From assembly GCF_000407165.1 (NCBI RefSeq), contig NZ_KE136480.1, positions 310,001 through 374,000 of the forward strand: a stretch of 64,000 nt of DNA, read 5' to 3'. Of the stretch, positions 1 to 9,425 are shown piece after piece. Source of the DNA: Enterococcus haemoperoxidus ATCC BAA-382 (GTDB taxonomy: Bacteria; Bacillota; Bacilli; Lactobacillales; Enterococcaceae). A program made the translations under genes and the position numbers. The first letter of the stretch is position 1. Each line of letters starts with the position of its first letter. The notes beneath the pieces are model-generated. The model had not been told where the DNA came from. It searched no databases and worked only from the letters and a program-made list of their open reading frames with translations.

Positions 1-334
1 GTTTTAATAATTCATCTGGAAATCCATCTGGGAATACTCGGAAAGGTTTTTGAATATTTAAGCCCATGATTTCCCAGTGACCAGTCATCGTGTCTTTACC
101 GACTGAAATTTCTTCTAATTTTGTTGCATAACCTTTATGATCAGCAACAGCTTCTACATTGTGAAGAGGAGCGATTGTTCCTAGTCCTAGATTTTCTAAA
201 TTAGGAATTGTTAAACCGGCTTCTTTTGCGATATGACCTAATGTATCACTACCTACATCGCCAAATTTTTCAGCATCAGGTGCTTCCCCGATACCGACTG
301 AATCCATTACAACTAAATGCACACGTTTAAACAT
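1..334 (-). CDS. deoB: Phosphopentomutase, N-terminal part (runs off window)
   Basis: Interconverts (deoxy)ribose-1-phosphate and 5-phosphate in the cytoplasm, linking nucleoside phosphorolysis to central metabolism. The translated N-terminus carries the metal-site motif [14 protein letters not shown], then SDTLGHIA and [12 protein letters not shown], all characteristic of DeoB; the C-terminal part lies outside the window. The ATG at 334 is preferred over the ATG six bases upstream because AAGGA lies five bases before it. It is the last visible gene of a minus-strand nucleoside operon, 93 bp after a transporter permease. Family assignment is very secure from the alkaline-phosphatase-fold motifs. 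Confidence 0.93.
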   Translation of the reverse strand, partial: MFKRVHLVVMDSVGIGEAPDAEKFGDVGSDTLGHIAKEAGLTIPNLENLGLGTIAPLHNVEAVADHKGYATKLEEISVGKDTMTGHWEIMGLNIQKPFRVFPDGFPDELLK

Positions 335-427
335 AACCATCCTTCTTTCTTAGTTTTACTTACTATTTGATAAAAAGGGCATGACTTTAGAAATTGTCCC
401 ATAGCCCCGCCCTTTTATACTCTATAT

Positions 428-1390
428 TTATTTAGATTTGATGTAATTTTTCCCAATTGCTTTTGGTCCAGAAGCTTTTCCTAAGAAAACGACTAAAACA
501 ATAATGGTCAACACATATGGTGCTGCTTGTAAATAAACAGCTGGTATTGATGAAATTACTGGTAAGTTTGATCCGGCAATACTGATATTTTGAGCAAAAC
601 CGAAGAATAATGCTGCTCCCATTGCACCTAACGGATTCCATTTACCAAAGATCATCGCCGCCATTGAAATAAAGCCTTGTCCAGCAATCGTTGTTACTGC
701 AAAACGACCAGCGATCGTTTGAGCAAAAACTGCTCCACCGATCCCACCTAAAAAGCCAGAGATCAAAACACCTGCATAACGCATTACGTAAACATTGATT
801 CCAAGTGTATCTGCTGCTTGAGGATTTTCACCGACTGAACGAAGGCGCAATCCAAAACGTGTTTTGAATAACACGAACCAAGAAAGAATAGCAACCAGAA
901 TCGCTACAAAAGCTGGTAAAGTTGTTTGTTTGAAGAACAAGTCTCCCAAAATAGGAATATCCTTCAAAATCGGGAATGAGAAGTAACCAAATGATTCTGT
1001 GATCGTATCTGTTTGGCCTTTTCCATAGATTACTTTGATTAAGAAAATACCCAAAGCTGGTGCCATCAAATTGACCACCGTTCCACTGATGATGTGGTCC
1101 GCTCTTAAATTAATTGTTGCAACTGCATGGAGTAATGAGAATAGCATCCCAACCACTCCGCCTACCAGACAAGCAAGCCAAGGCGTTGCTGCACCAAAAG
1201 TTTCAGCAAAAGTTAAATTAAATACGACTGAGCTAAAAGCTCCCATAACCATGATTCCTTCAAGCCCTACGTTTACAATACCACTACGTTCGGAAAAAGT
1301 CCCACCCAAAGCCGTGAAAACTAAAGGAGTAGAATAAACCAAAGTTTGTGTAATAATCGGCGCTAATACAGCGATTAATGCAATATCCAT
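428..1390 (-). CDS. Nucleoside ABC transporter permease (NupQ/YufQ type)
   Basis: Integral membrane subunit of a BmpA-type nucleoside importer, 320 residues, with about eight to ten hydrophobic segments and the BPD_transp_2 family motif GxNxxAADTLGINVYVMRY in the middle. It begins MDIALIAVLAPIITQT and contains TFSERSGIVNVGLEGIMVMGA, typical of this permease class. Its ATG shares one base with the stop of the upstream permease (TAATG), with GGAGG just before it, so the two are translationally coupled. Partner genes are the second permease, the double ATPase and the BmpA lipoprotein. Substrate is inferred to be nucleosides from the pdp/deoC/cdd context. Confidence 0.9.
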   Translation of the reverse strand: MDIALIAVLAPIITQTLVYSTPLVFTALGGTFSERSGIVNVGLEGIMVMGAFSSVVFNLTFAETFGAATPWLACLVGGVVGMLFSLLHAVATINLRADHIISGTVVNLMAPALGIFLIKVIYGKGQTDTITESFGYFSFPILKDIPILGDLFFKQTTLPAFVAILVAILSWFVLFKTRFGLRLRSVGENPQAADTLGINVYVMRYAGVLISGFLGGIGGAVFAQTIAGRFAVTTIAGQGFISMAAMIFGKWNPLGAMGAALFFGFAQNISIAGSNLPVISSIPAVYLQAAPYVLTIIVLVVFLGKASGPKAIGKNYIKSK

Positions 1391-2532
1391 TAGATTTTTC
1401 CTCCTTCTTGACTTGTCGGATCTGATTTTCCAACTAATTCTTCAACAATCGCAACTTCTTTTTTACTACCTGAAGCTTTCGCTAATAAGAAGCGGATCAA
1501 ATAGCTGATTGCCACAAAGAAAATAATTGCTGCAATAACAACATCCACTAATTCGATTGGCACACCTGCACGAAGCGGCATTCCTTGACCACCCAGCTTC
1601 AGTACACTGAAGAGGATCGCCGATAAGAATATCCCGACTGAACTTCCTGCTCCCAGCAAGGAAATAGCCATTCCGTCAAATCCAATACTCAATGAAGAGC
1701 CCTGAACAAAGAAGTTGCCAAATGTTCCTAATCCCAGAACCACACCGCCAAGACCAGCTAGTGTTCCTGAAATAACCATTGACATCACAATTGTTCGTTT
1801 ACTGCTCATCCCCGCATATTCAGAAGCGAATGGATTTAAACCAACTGAACGGATTTCATAGCCTAATGTCGTTTTCTTCATAAGGAACCAAATCAACACT
1901 AAGAAAATAAGTGCCATAAAAATACCAATATTCAAACGAGAACCGCTACTTAATTCTTTCAAAAATCCTGTTCGCAAACTAGCATTTTCTCCAATGACTT
2001 TCGTAACACCTTTGTTTGTCATCAAATCTTTTGACATTACATTGTTAACAATGTGCGTACTTGTATAAAGAAAAACATAATTCAGCATGATCGTAACGAT
2101 TACTTCACTTGTACCAAAGAAAGCACGTAGTAATCCTGGAATCGCTGCAGCCAGCGCTCCAGCTAATGCCCCTGCAAGAACCGCTAATGGCAGAACAACC
2201 ATTCGAGGTGCATCCGGCATAGAAAGTGCTACCCAAATACTTGTTACCCAACCACACAACGCTTGACCTGAAAGACCGATATTAAAGAATCCAGCTGAAT
2301 TTGCTACTGCAAATCCTAACGCGGTAAAAATCAAAGGTCCTGCTGTTACAAAAATTTCGCCGATACTTTTCGGACTTTGAAATGCAGTCTTAAGCATCGC
2401 TTGGTATCCAGCAATTGGATCCTGCCCTGAAATTAACATAATAATTGCACCGAGAATAAATCCCATCAATACTGATAAAATAGGAACTAAAATATTCCGT
2501 ATTCTTTCTGACCGATTATTCAACTGCCTCAC
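1390..2532 (-). CDS. Nucleoside ABC transporter permease (NupP/YufP type)
   Basis: Second membrane subunit of the nucleoside importer, 380 residues, longer than its partner as usual for the NupP class. A first membrane segment lies near residues 15-35; the family motif IRSVGLNPFASEYAGM is in the central loop. The C-terminus is a charged cytoplasmic tail. The reading frame overlaps the end of the ATPase gene by 17 bp. The assigned start is GTG; a TTG three codons later, overlapping the ATPase stop and preceded by TGAGG, is also possible. It should pair with the 428-1390 permease to form the pore. Confidence 0.88.
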   Translation of the reverse strand: MRQLNNRSERIRNILVPILSVLMGFILGAIIMLISGQDPIAGYQAMLKTAFQSPKSIGEIFVTAGPLIFTALGFAVANSAGFFNIGLSGQALCGWVTSIWVALSMPDAPRMVVLPLAVLAGALAGALAAAIPGLLRAFFGTSEVIVTIMLNYVFLYTSTHIVNNVMSKDLMTNKGVTKVIGENASLRTGFLKELSSGSRLNIGIFMALIFLVLIWFLMKKTTLGYEIRSVGLNPFASEYAGMSSKRTIVMSMVISGTLAGLGGVVLGLGTFGNFFVQGSSLSIGFDGMAISLLGAGSSVGIFLSAILFSVLKLGGQGMPLRAGVPIELVDVVIAAIIFFVAISYLIRFLLAKASGSKKEVAIVEELVGKSDPTSQEGGKI

Positions 2533-4090
2533 CCGCCTTTTGACTTAATTCGGCTCTTGCTTCTTCTAATGAATACCCAGCCATTAATAATCCTAATTCG
2601 TTTTCACTCGTTTCTTTTGGATCAACGATTCCAACGATTTTTCCTGCATGAATAACCGCGATACGGTCTGATACATTTAAAATCTCATCTAATTCAAAAC
2701 TAACAACCAATACCGCTTTGTCTTTATCTCGTTGTTCAATCAAACGTTTATGGATATATTCAATCGCGCCAACATCCAATCCACGAGTTGGTTGAGAGAC
2801 AATCAATAAATCAGGGTTACGATCAATTTCTCTAGCAATAATTGCTTTTTGCTGATTACCTCCTGACAGCGCTTTGGCTGGAACTAGTTCATTGACTGTT
2901 CGTACATCATATTCTTCAATCAATCTACGAGCGTAGGAGTTGATCTGATTGTAATTCAAAACGCCAGTGTTACTTAATGGCTTTTTATAGTAGGTTTGTA
3001 ACGCAATATTTTCGGCCAATGTCATATCTAAGATCAATCCATATTTATGACGGTCTTCAGGCACATGTCCAACACCTGCTTCTGTAATCGCACGGGGTTG
3101 TTTGTTCGTGATTGCTGTCCCTCTTAATTCAACTGATCCACTTTCTGATTTACGTAATCCAGTTAAAGCTTGAATCAGCTCTGTCTGACCATTACCATCA
3201 ATTCCTGCAATCCCGACTACTTCACCTGCCCGTACATCTAAGCTAAGGCTTTTAACCGCTTCTAAACCACGACTTTCTTTCACAACTAAATCTTTGATTG
3301 AAAGAACTACTTCTTTAGGTTCTGGCGCTTTCTTTTCTGTTTTAAACGAAACAGAACGCCCTACCATCATGTCCGCTAATTGTTGTGAAGAAACATCTTT
3401 GACATTTACTGTATCAATACTTTGACCACGGCGAATAACTGTACAGCGATCCGCTACTTTTTTAATTTCATCTAATTTATGTGTAATCAAGATGATTGAT
3501 TTGCCTTCTTGTACAAGTCCACGCATAATTTCCATCAACTCATCGATTTCTTGAGGAGTCAAAACTGCTGTTGGCTCATCAAAAATCAAGACATCTGCTC
3601 CGCGATACAACGTTTTCAAAATTTCCACTCGTTGTTGCGCTCCTACAGAGATATCCCGAATATATGCACTTGGATCTACCGATAGTCCATACTGCTCAGA
3701 AACTCGTTTGATTTCTGCTGTTGCCTTTTTACGGTCTAATACACCAGCATTTGTTGGTTCGCTTCCTAGAATAATATTTTCCGTTACTGTAAAAGCATCT
3801 ACCAACATAAAGTGTTGATGGACCATCCCAATTCCTAAACGATTCGCTGCAGTGGGGCCATTGATTGTTACCTTTGAACCGTTCATAAAGATTTCACCCG
3901 AAGTTGGTTCTAATAAACCGGATAAAATATTCATCAGAGTTGATTTCCCTGCACCATTTTCTCCAAGCAATGCATGGATTTCTCCAGGCCGGACAGTTAA
4001 GTTGATATTATCATTCGCCTTAAATGTTCCAAACTGCTTAGTGATATTGCGCATCTCAATTACATAGTTTTCCTGAGCCACATTTTTCAC
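2516..4090 (-). CDS. Nucleoside ABC transporter ATP-binding protein (duplicated ATPase)
   Basis: Energy-coupling subunit of the nucleoside importer, 524 residues with two ABC domains in one chain, as in RbsA and NupO. The first domain has Walker A LLGENGAGKSTLMN near residue 40 and Walker B VLIFDEPTAVLTP. The second has a degenerate P-loop (AGIDGNGQTELIQ), a canonical signature LSGGNQQKAIIARE and DLLIVSQPTRGLD in place of a standard Walker B, which is normal in this family. AGGAAG precedes the ATG. It lies between the BmpA gene and the two permeases. Ribose or galactose transport would fit the fold, but the neighbours favour nucleosides. Confidence 0.92.
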   Translation of the reverse strand: MKNVAQENYVIEMRNITKQFGTFKANDNINLTVRPGEIHALLGENGAGKSTLMNILSGLLEPTSGEIFMNGSKVTINGPTAANRLGIGMVHQHFMLVDAFTVTENIILGSEPTNAGVLDRKKATAEIKRVSEQYGLSVDPSAYIRDISVGAQQRVEILKTLYRGADVLIFDEPTAVLTPQEIDELMEIMRGLVQEGKSIILITHKLDEIKKVADRCTVIRRGQSIDTVNVKDVSSQQLADMMVGRSVSFKTEKKAPEPKEVVLSIKDLVVKESRGLEAVKSLSLDVRAGEVVGIAGIDGNGQTELIQALTGLRKSESGSVELRGTAITNKQPRAITEAGVGHVPEDRHKYGLILDMTLAENIALQTYYKKPLSNTGVLNYNQINSYARRLIEEYDVRTVNELVPAKALSGGNQQKAIIAREIDRNPDLLIVSQPTRGLDVGAIEYIHKRLIEQRDKDKAVLVVSFELDEILNVSDRIAVIHAGKIVGIVDPKETSENELGLLMAGYSLEEARAELSQKAGEAVE

Positions 4091-4224
4091 TTCCTAACAA
4101 TTTAATCACTTGCATCATCTATTAATACGGTACTTCTAAAAAAATAAAGTAGCTTTTAGGCACTTAAAGAAAGAAAATGAATAGTTATATGATTCGTTTT
4201 CCTTCTTTAAAAGCTTAATAAACT

Positions 4225-4253
4225 CTTAGCGCTGCTATTACCACAGCGCTAAG
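4225..4253 (-). terminator. Intercistronic hairpin after the BmpA gene
   Basis: Ten-base perfect inverted repeat (CTTAGCGCTG with CAGCGCTAAG) and a nine-base loop directly after the lipoprotein stop codon. On the minus strand it is followed by a weak T-containing run. Inferred role: partial termination or 3'-end protection, so that the binding lipoprotein is made in excess of the membrane and ATPase subunits encoded downstream. Confidence 0.6.
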
Positions 4254-4262
4254 TAGAGTAAT

Positions 4263-5360
4263 TTATTCTTTTACATCTTTTGGCACTTCTGGAACAGTGA
4301 TTTTTTCAGCGATGATTTCTTCTTTCGCTGCATCAACCGCTTTTTGTGCTTCGTCTGATAAATAGCCTTTTGTCAAATCAACGCCGCCATCTTTCAAACC
4401 GTAAACCAAGTGTTCGCCGCCAGGGAATTTATCTTCTAATGCACGATTAGAGATGTCTTGTACTGCAGCTCCTACACCTTTAAGAGTTGATGTTAAAGTG
4501 AAGTTATCTTCTTTACCATCTTTTGTTTTGTATTTACCTTCTTTGTCTTGGTCACTATCTACACCAATAACCCAAACTTTGTCTTTTGAACCTGTTTCAT
4601 TCAAGTCTTTTGCTTCTTGGAAAACGCCTTGACCTGTACCTCCTGAAGCATGGAAGATGATGTCAGCGCCTTTTTGGTACATAGAAGCAGCTAATGCTTT
4701 CCCTTTAGCAGGATCTCCAAATGAAGCAGCATATTCAACTTCAACTTTAATGTCTTTGTTCAATTTTTTCGCTGTATCGATTACACCTTGGTGGAAACCA
4801 GCTTCAAAACGGTCAATAACCGCGCCTTCTTCACCACCGATAAACCCTACAGTGTTTGTTTTTGTTGTATGTGCTGCTGCTACACCAGCTAAATATGAAG
4901 CTTCTTGGTCTTTAAATGTTGCAGATACTACGTTATCTTTTCCTTCGATGACACTATCAATGATACCAAATTGTGTATCTGGATTTGCATCAGCTGCAGT
5001 ACCGATAGAATCAGCTAATAAGTAGCCAATACCAAAGACTGTTTTAAATCCGTTAGAAACGGCTGTATCAATATTTGTTACGTATTCTGAAGCGTCGTTT
5101 GATTGAATATAATCAAAACCATCTGCTCCTTTTTTCAAATCATGTTCTTTACCCCAAGCTTGTAAACCTTCCCAAGCTGATTGGTTGAATGAACGGTCGT
5201 CTACCCCACCGATATCAGTAACGATTACAACGCTATGATCAGCGTCCCCACCTGCTGATTTTCCACCTGTTGAATCTTTTTTACCTCCACCACATGCTGC
5301 TAATGCAACTGTTAAAGCTAGTGCAGTCAAGCCAAAACCAAATAATTTTGCTTTTTTCAT
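4263..5360 (-). CDS. bmpA: BmpA-family nucleoside-binding lipoprotein
   Basis: Substrate-binding lipoprotein of the nucleoside ABC importer, 365 residues, anchored outside the membrane. It has a signal peptide ending in the lipobox LAAC near residue 22, followed by a GGGKKDS linker. The mature part starts HSVVIVTDIGGVDDRSFNQSAWEG, the hallmark of the BMP/PnrA/TmpC family, and includes VGFIGGEEG and VIGVDSDQ. The transporter genes follow on the same strand. A purine nucleoside receptor is the usual function in related bacteria. A 309-bp leader separates it from cdd, so it may have its own promoter as well as operon readthrough. Confidence 0.93.
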   Translation of the reverse strand: MKKAKLFGFGLTALALTVALAACGGGKKDSTGGKSAGGDADHSVVIVTDIGGVDDRSFNQSAWEGLQAWGKEHDLKKGADGFDYIQSNDASEYVTNIDTAVSNGFKTVFGIGYLLADSIGTAADANPDTQFGIIDSVIEGKDNVVSATFKDQEASYLAGVAAAHTTKTNTVGFIGGEEGAVIDRFEAGFHQGVIDTAKKLNKDIKVEVEYAASFGDPAKGKALAASMYQKGADIIFHASGGTGQGVFQEAKDLNETGSKDKVWVIGVDSDQDKEGKYKTKDGKEDNFTLTSTLKGVGAAVQDISNRALEDKFPGGEHLVYGLKDGGVDLTKGYLSDEAQKAVDAAKEEIIAEKITVPEVPKDVKE

Positions 5361-5592
5361 CTCTGTAAAGCCCCCTAAAATAGTTTTATATTTTCAACAG
5401 CCGGATGACTGAATGAAACAAGATAATAGTGAAACAACTCTCTCTTCGGTCGTCTTGTACTTTTCAACATCAAATCACTTTGTTCATTGTGTTTCTAAGC
5501 AAAGCGGAATGAACCGCTTAGACCTCGAACAACCAAAGTAGGTACCTTTTTACATCAACTCTTTTCATTCGTTGTGTATCAAGGCAATTAGG

Positions 5593-5631
5593 AAAATGAT
5601 AGAAAGATGTTTTTTATCTTTCTAGCATTTT
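5593..5631 (-). terminator. Hairpin in the 309-bp spacer between cdd and bmpA
   Basis: The gene-free stretch 5361-5669 contains a long stem: AAAATG, one mismatch, TAGAAAGAT, a short T-rich loop, then the complement. On the minus strand this follows the cdd stop and can end part of the upstream message. A second small perfect hairpin (AAGCGG with CCGCTT) lies at 5502-5519. No known riboswitch class was recognised in the rest of the spacer, and no promoter could be placed with confidence. Confidence 0.5.
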
Positions 5632-5669
5632 ATCTATTTGTTGAGAGGTTTGGTTCATGTAGCTAGATC

Positions 5670-6065
5670 TCATAAATCTTTTTCCGTAAATGCATATGGT
5701 AATAATTCGCCGACAGTCATTTCTTTCGTCACACCATGTTCGCCAACTAATGTAACTGGCATTTCAGGCGCAAAAAATTCAGCCATCACTTGGCGGCACG
5801 CACCGCACGGAGAGATTGGCTCAGGTGTATTCCCTGCAATCACTATATGTTGAAACTCGCGTTCCCCTTCTGAAACAGCTTTGAAAATCGCTGTCCGTTC
5901 GGCACAATTGGTCAATCCGTATGAAGCATTTTCGATATTGACGCCTTGATACGTTTGTCCCGATTTGGTAACGAGGCAAGCTCCCACTGGAAAGTGAGAA
6001 TAAGGTACATATGCTTTTGTTAATGCATCGTCTGCAATAGCTAACCATTCTTGTTTTGCTGTCAT
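5670..6065 (-). CDS. cdd: Cytidine deaminase
   Basis: Hydrolytic deamination of cytidine and deoxycytidine to uridine and deoxyuridine in the cytoplasm. The 131-residue length fits the tetrameric bacterial class. The zinc site is clear: NCAERTAIF with the cysteine ligand and catalytic glutamate, and PCGACRQVM with the other two cysteine ligands. The N-terminal half carries YVPYSHFPVGACL and VNIENASYGLTNCAE, as expected. It sits 24 bp after deoC and feeds uridine to the adjacent pyrimidine phosphorylase. The ribosome site is weak (GTGG region), consistent with coupling to deoC. Confidence 0.96.
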   Translation of the reverse strand: MTAKQEWLAIADDALTKAYVPYSHFPVGACLVTKSGQTYQGVNIENASYGLTNCAERTAIFKAVSEGEREFQHIVIAGNTPEPISPCGACRQVMAEFFAPEMPVTLVGEHGVTKEMTVGELLPYAFTEKDL

Positions 6066-6089
6066 TTGTCCGCCACTTTCTTCTTTAGA

Positions 6090-6752
6090 TTAATAACCTG
6101 CTCCTGTAGCGCCTTCCATGATTGCAACACCAGCACTTGTTCCGATACGTGTAGCACCTGCTTCGATCATCGCTTGTGCCTCTGCTTCATTATGAATCCC
6201 GCCAGAGGCTTTGACCCCCATATCTGGCCCTACTGTTTCACGCATTAGTTTAACATCTGCTACAGTTGCTCCACCTGTTGAAAAACCAGTTGACGTTTTG
6301 ACGAAATCTGCACCAGCTTCTTTAGCCAGTTCACAAACCTTGATTTTTTCTTCATCTGTAAGTAACGCCGTCTCGATGATTACTTTAACTAAAGCTTTGC
6401 CTTTGGCTGCATCAACAACTGCTTGAATATCTTTTAAAACTTTTTTGTATTGCTTAGATTTTAGTGCACCGACATTAATGACCATGTCAACTTCTGTGGC
6501 ACCATTGTTGATTGCATCCGTTGCTTCATAGGCTTTTACTTCTGATGTATTAGCACCTAAAGGAAAACCAATTACTGTACAAACATCAACAGAAGTTCCT
6601 GCTAAGTGTTCTTTTGCTAAGGCAACCCAACATGGATTGATACAAACTGAGAAGAATTCATATTTTTTTGCTTCTTCAATAATTCGTAAAACATCCTCTT
6701 CTTTTGCATCTGCTTTTAAAATAGTGTGGTCAATCATTTGATTTATTTCCAT
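6090..6752 (-). CDS. deoC: Deoxyribose-phosphate aldolase
   Basis: Cleaves 2-deoxyribose-5-phosphate to acetaldehyde and glyceraldehyde-3-phosphate, closing the deoxynucleoside catabolic route. The TIM-barrel protein carries the Schiff-base lysine in [16 protein letters not shown] and the proton-relay aspartate/lysine region in [13 protein letters not shown]. The start chosen ([13 protein letters not shown], 220 residues) matches the usual family length; an upstream ATG would add five residues but lies immediately against the AAAGGA ribosome site. It lies between pdp and cdd in the same minus-strand operon. Confidence 0.96.
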   Translation of the reverse strand: MEINQMIDHTILKADAKEEDVLRIIEEAKKYEFFSVCINPCWVALAKEHLAGTSVDVCTVIGFPLGANTSEVKAYEATDAINNGATEVDMVINVGALKSKQYKKVLKDIQAVVDAAKGKALVKVIIETALLTDEEKIKVCELAKEAGADFVKTSTGFSTGGATVADVKLMRETVGPDMGVKASGGIHNEAEAQAMIEAGATRIGTSAGVAIMEGATGAGY

Positions 6753-6770
6753 TATTTTTTTACACATCCT

Positions 6771-8072
6771 TTATGCTGTTATTATATCATGAATCAGCTC
6801 AGGTTCAGTGCCAGAACTGCCGATTTCGATATTTTTATATAAAAGTTCTTTTACGTTCTCAATTGATTCTGAATTGGCATAAATAGTCAGCAACGATTCT
6901 CCTGATTCAACTGGCATACCGACTTTTTTATGAAGCTTGATGCCTACAGCATGGTCGACTGAATCTTCTTTCGTCGCTCGTCCTGCACCTAAAAGCATTG
7001 CGGCGATACCGATTTCATTTGCAACGATTTTTTGTACAACTCCAGCTGTTTTTGCTGGTAACTCTATTTGATATTTGGCTGTTAATAAACGATCTGGGTG
7101 ATCGATGATACTATCATCTCCCCCTTGATTGCGAATCATCTCACGGAATTTATCCAAGGCTTTCCCTGATTCTAGCGCCTCTTTTAACATCGCACGCGCT
7201 TCGTCTAATGTATCAGCTTTTTTAGCTAAAACAACCATTTGACTTCCTAAGATATAACACATTTCCATTAGATCTTCCGGTCCTTTTCCTTGAAGTGTCT
7301 CAATTGCTTCAACAACTTCTAAGCTATTGCCAATTGCTTCACCTAACGGTTGGGACATATCCGAAATCACTGCCATTGTCTGACGGTTGGCTAAGTGTCC
7401 GATTCGAACCATTGTTTGAGCTAAGCGGCGTGCTTCATCAATGTTTTTCATAAAAGCACCTTCACCTGTCGTTACATCCAAAACGATCGCATCAGCTCCA
7501 GCTGCAATTTTTTTACTCATGATGGAACTTGCAATCAACGGAATCGAATTGACTGTTGCAGTAACGTCACGCAATGCATACAATTTTTTATCGGCTGGTG
7601 CTAACTCACCAGATTGGCCGATGACTGCTACATGGCTTTCATTTACCAATCGAATAAATTCTTCATCCGGTATCTCTACATGAAATCCAGGAATCGCTTC
7701 TAACTTATCAAGAGTCCCACCGGTATATCCAAGTCCTCTGCCAGACATTTTGGCTACACTAGCACCAACACTTGCAACAAGTGGTGCTAAAATCAACGTT
7801 GTGGTATCACCAACACCGCCAGTAGAATGCTTATCGACCTTTATTCCTTTGATCGATGAAAGATCAATCATCTCACCTGAATTAGCCATAGCCAATGTCA
7901 GTGTTGTAATTTCTTCATCCGTCATATCTTTGTAAAAAACAGTCATTAAAAATGCGCTCATCTGATAATCCGGAATATCCCCTTTGGTATAGCCGGAAAC
8001 AATGAATTGAATCTCTTCATCTGTTAAAACCAGTCCATCACGTTTTTTCTCGATCAAATCTACCATTCTCAT
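6771..8072 (-). CDS. pdp: Pyrimidine-nucleoside phosphorylase
   Basis: Phosphorolysis of thymidine, uridine and deoxyuridine to base plus (deoxy)ribose-1-phosphate. The 433-residue protein begins [17 protein letters not shown] and contains the thymidine/pyrimidine phosphorylase signature [18 protein letters not shown] and [13 protein letters not shown]. The start at 8072 is fixed by GGAGG nine bases upstream; an open extension to 8123 has no ribosome site and overlaps the promoter. It is the first structural gene of the deo/nup operon, so its promoter with an inverted repeat probably controls the set through deoB. Confidence 0.95.
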   Translation of the reverse strand: MRMVDLIEKKRDGLVLTDEEIQFIVSGYTKGDIPDYQMSAFLMTVFYKDMTDEEITTLTLAMANSGEMIDLSSIKGIKVDKHSTGGVGDTTTLILAPLVASVGASVAKMSGRGLGYTGGTLDKLEAIPGFHVEIPDEEFIRLVNESHVAVIGQSGELAPADKKLYALRDVTATVNSIPLIASSIMSKKIAAGADAIVLDVTTGEGAFMKNIDEARRLAQTMVRIGHLANRQTMAVISDMSQPLGEAIGNSLEVVEAIETLQGKGPEDLMEMCYILGSQMVVLAKKADTLDEARAMLKEALESGKALDKFREMIRNQGGDDSIIDHPDRLLTAKYQIELPAKTAGVVQKIVANEIGIAAMLLGAGRATKEDSVDHAVGIKLHKKVGMPVESGESLLTIYANSESIENVKELLYKNIEIGSSGTEPELIHDIITA

Positions 8073-8105
8073 GCTTTTTTCCTCCGAATCAATCCTCAAG
8101 GATGT

Positions 8106-8158
8106 ATTATACACTAAAATCATTCAGGTTAAAACCTTTTAGTAAAACAGTTTACTAA
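8106..8158 (-). promoter_or_regulatory. Promoter and operator of the pdp-deoC-cdd operon
   Basis: On the minus strand a -10 TATAAT (8106-8111) is 17 bp from a weak -35 TTTTAA. Immediately upstream is a perfect inverted repeat, TTAGTAAA, four bases, TTTACTAA (8139-8158). Its position and symmetry suggest a regulator site, but which protein binds is unknown. The neighbouring LacI-type gene is one candidate, although this site lacks the central CG usual for LacI operators. Confidence 0.55.
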
Positions 8159-8171
8159 CGCTTACATATTT

Positions 8172-8185
8172 TGAAAACGCTTATA
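8172..8185 (-). promoter_or_regulatory. cre-like site between lacI-type gene and pdp
   Basis: TGAAAACGCTTATA differs from the CcpA consensus TGNAARCGNWWWCA at one position. It lies upstream of the pdp promoter and downstream of the regulator stop codon. Catabolite control of nucleoside use would make sense biologically, but a LacI-family operator can look the same. Confidence 0.45.
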
Positions 8186-8209
8186 ACACGAACATTAAAT
8201 CAAATCACT

Positions 8210-9223
8210 CTAATTGTCAATCGATTTCGTGCTATTTCTTAAAATAAATGTTGTATCAAATATTTTATTTGGCATTTTTTTCTCTGGGTCATTGATTGCT
8301 TCTACCAAAAATTGCGCTGCATAAAAGCCAATATCAAAACTAGGTTGATAAACTGTAGTTAACCCTGGCACCAAGTATTCTGAAATTTCTAACCCATCGA
8401 ATCCGATAACCGAAATATCATCTGGAATCTTTTTTCCATCCTCTTCAATCGCCTGATAAGCACCCATTGCCATTTCATCATTTCCACAAAAAATAGCTGT
8501 AATTTCTGAATTTTTCAATACGTTTTTGGCCGCAATATAACCACCACCTAAATTCAAATCTCCACTGCTCATGTATTCCTCTCTTACTGGAATACCATTA
8601 TCCTTTAGCGCATGCTGATACGCGGTTACCCGTTCTGTCAGCTGATAGTAACCATCATTTTCTTTCAGCATAGCAATATGCCGATGCCCTTGTTCAATCA
8701 ACGAACATACCGCTTGATAGGCACCTTCATATTCTTTTACAATCAAACGGCCGTTTTCTCGAGGATTGATACCACGATCGACCAAAATCACCGGAACTTT
8801 ACGTTTGTTCTTATTCCGCAAAATATGATCCACCGGCAAAACATTAGGCGTCGCAAAAATGATTCCATCAACTGAACGATGCACCAGTTCAGTAACGTAC
8901 TGCGTCGCCTTATCTTCATCGTGCTTTGAATTACACAATAAAATCATGTAGCCCAATGAATTCAAATACGTTTCTACACCCTCGATTACTTTAGCAAAGA
9001 AAAAATCGGTTACATCAGGCACGACCATACCAATTGTTTTTGAATGGCGAGTGATGATGTTTGAAGCAAAATAATCTGGCTTGTAATCATATTCTTCTAC
9101 CACAGCTAGAACCTTATTTCTTGTTTTTTCACTAAAACGGCTGCCTTTGTCATTGATGATCTGTGACACCGTCGTGACCGATACACCTGCCATATCTGCA
9201 ATTTCTTTAATCGTCAATTTCAT
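8210..9223 (-). CDS. LacI-family transcriptional regulator
   Basis: DNA-binding regulator of 337 residues: LacI helix-turn-helix at the N-terminus (TIKEIADMAGVSVTTVSQIIN), hinge region near residue 50, then a periplasmic-binding-protein-like sensor with SKTIGMVVPDVTDFFFAKVIEGV and DISVIGFDGLEISEYLVPGLTTV. The latter phrase is typical of the RbsR/PurR-type group that binds ribose, nucleosides or related ligands. Its position directly ahead of pdp on the same strand makes it the likely regulator of the deo/nup operon. The ligand cannot be read from sequence. GGGAG lies before the ATG. Confidence 0.9.
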   Translation of the reverse strand: MKLTIKEIADMAGVSVTTVSQIINDKGSRFSEKTRNKVLAVVEEYDYKPDYFASNIITRHSKTIGMVVPDVTDFFFAKVIEGVETYLNSLGYMILLCNSKHDEDKATQYVTELVHRSVDGIIFATPNVLPVDHILRNKNKRKVPVILVDRGINPRENGRLIVKEYEGAYQAVCSLIEQGHRHIAMLKENDGYYQLTERVTAYQHALKDNGIPVREEYMSSGDLNLGGGYIAAKNVLKNSEITAIFCGNDEMAMGAYQAIEEDGKKIPDDISVIGFDGLEISEYLVPGLTTVYQPSFDIGFYAAQFLVEAINDPEKKMPNKIFDTTFILRNSTKSIDN

Positions 9224-9260
9224 CGTTCATTCTCCCTTTATTGACAAGACCTACCAACCA

Positions 9261-9274
9261 TGTCAACGTTTTCA
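9261..9274 (-). promoter_or_regulatory. cre-like or self-operator upstream of the LacI-type gene
   Basis: On the minus strand TGAAAACGTTGACA matches the CcpA consensus except for one G. It is embedded in a wider inverted repeat, TTGACA (9241-9246) and TGTCAA (9261-9266). It could serve CcpA or autoregulation by the LacI-type protein. Confidence 0.4.
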
Positions 9275-9330
9275 AAACACATTTCGAATGACTCTAGTTT
9301 AGCAGAATTTTATGGAATAGAATAGCTTAA

Positions 9331-9366
9331 CAAAAAAATCCTGCTATTCTCACACAAAAATAGCAG
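9331..9366 (-). terminator. Terminator of the AmiS/UreI-like gene
   Basis: Eight-base stem CTGCTATT with AATAGCAG, ten-base loop, followed on the minus strand by GATTTTTTTG. A classical intrinsic terminator placed 60 bp after the stop codon. Confidence 0.8.
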
Positions 9367-9425
9367 AACCGCTCACCGATTTTTTATATCAACTCAAACA
9401 CTGCCAGCAAGCGATCAAATTATTT

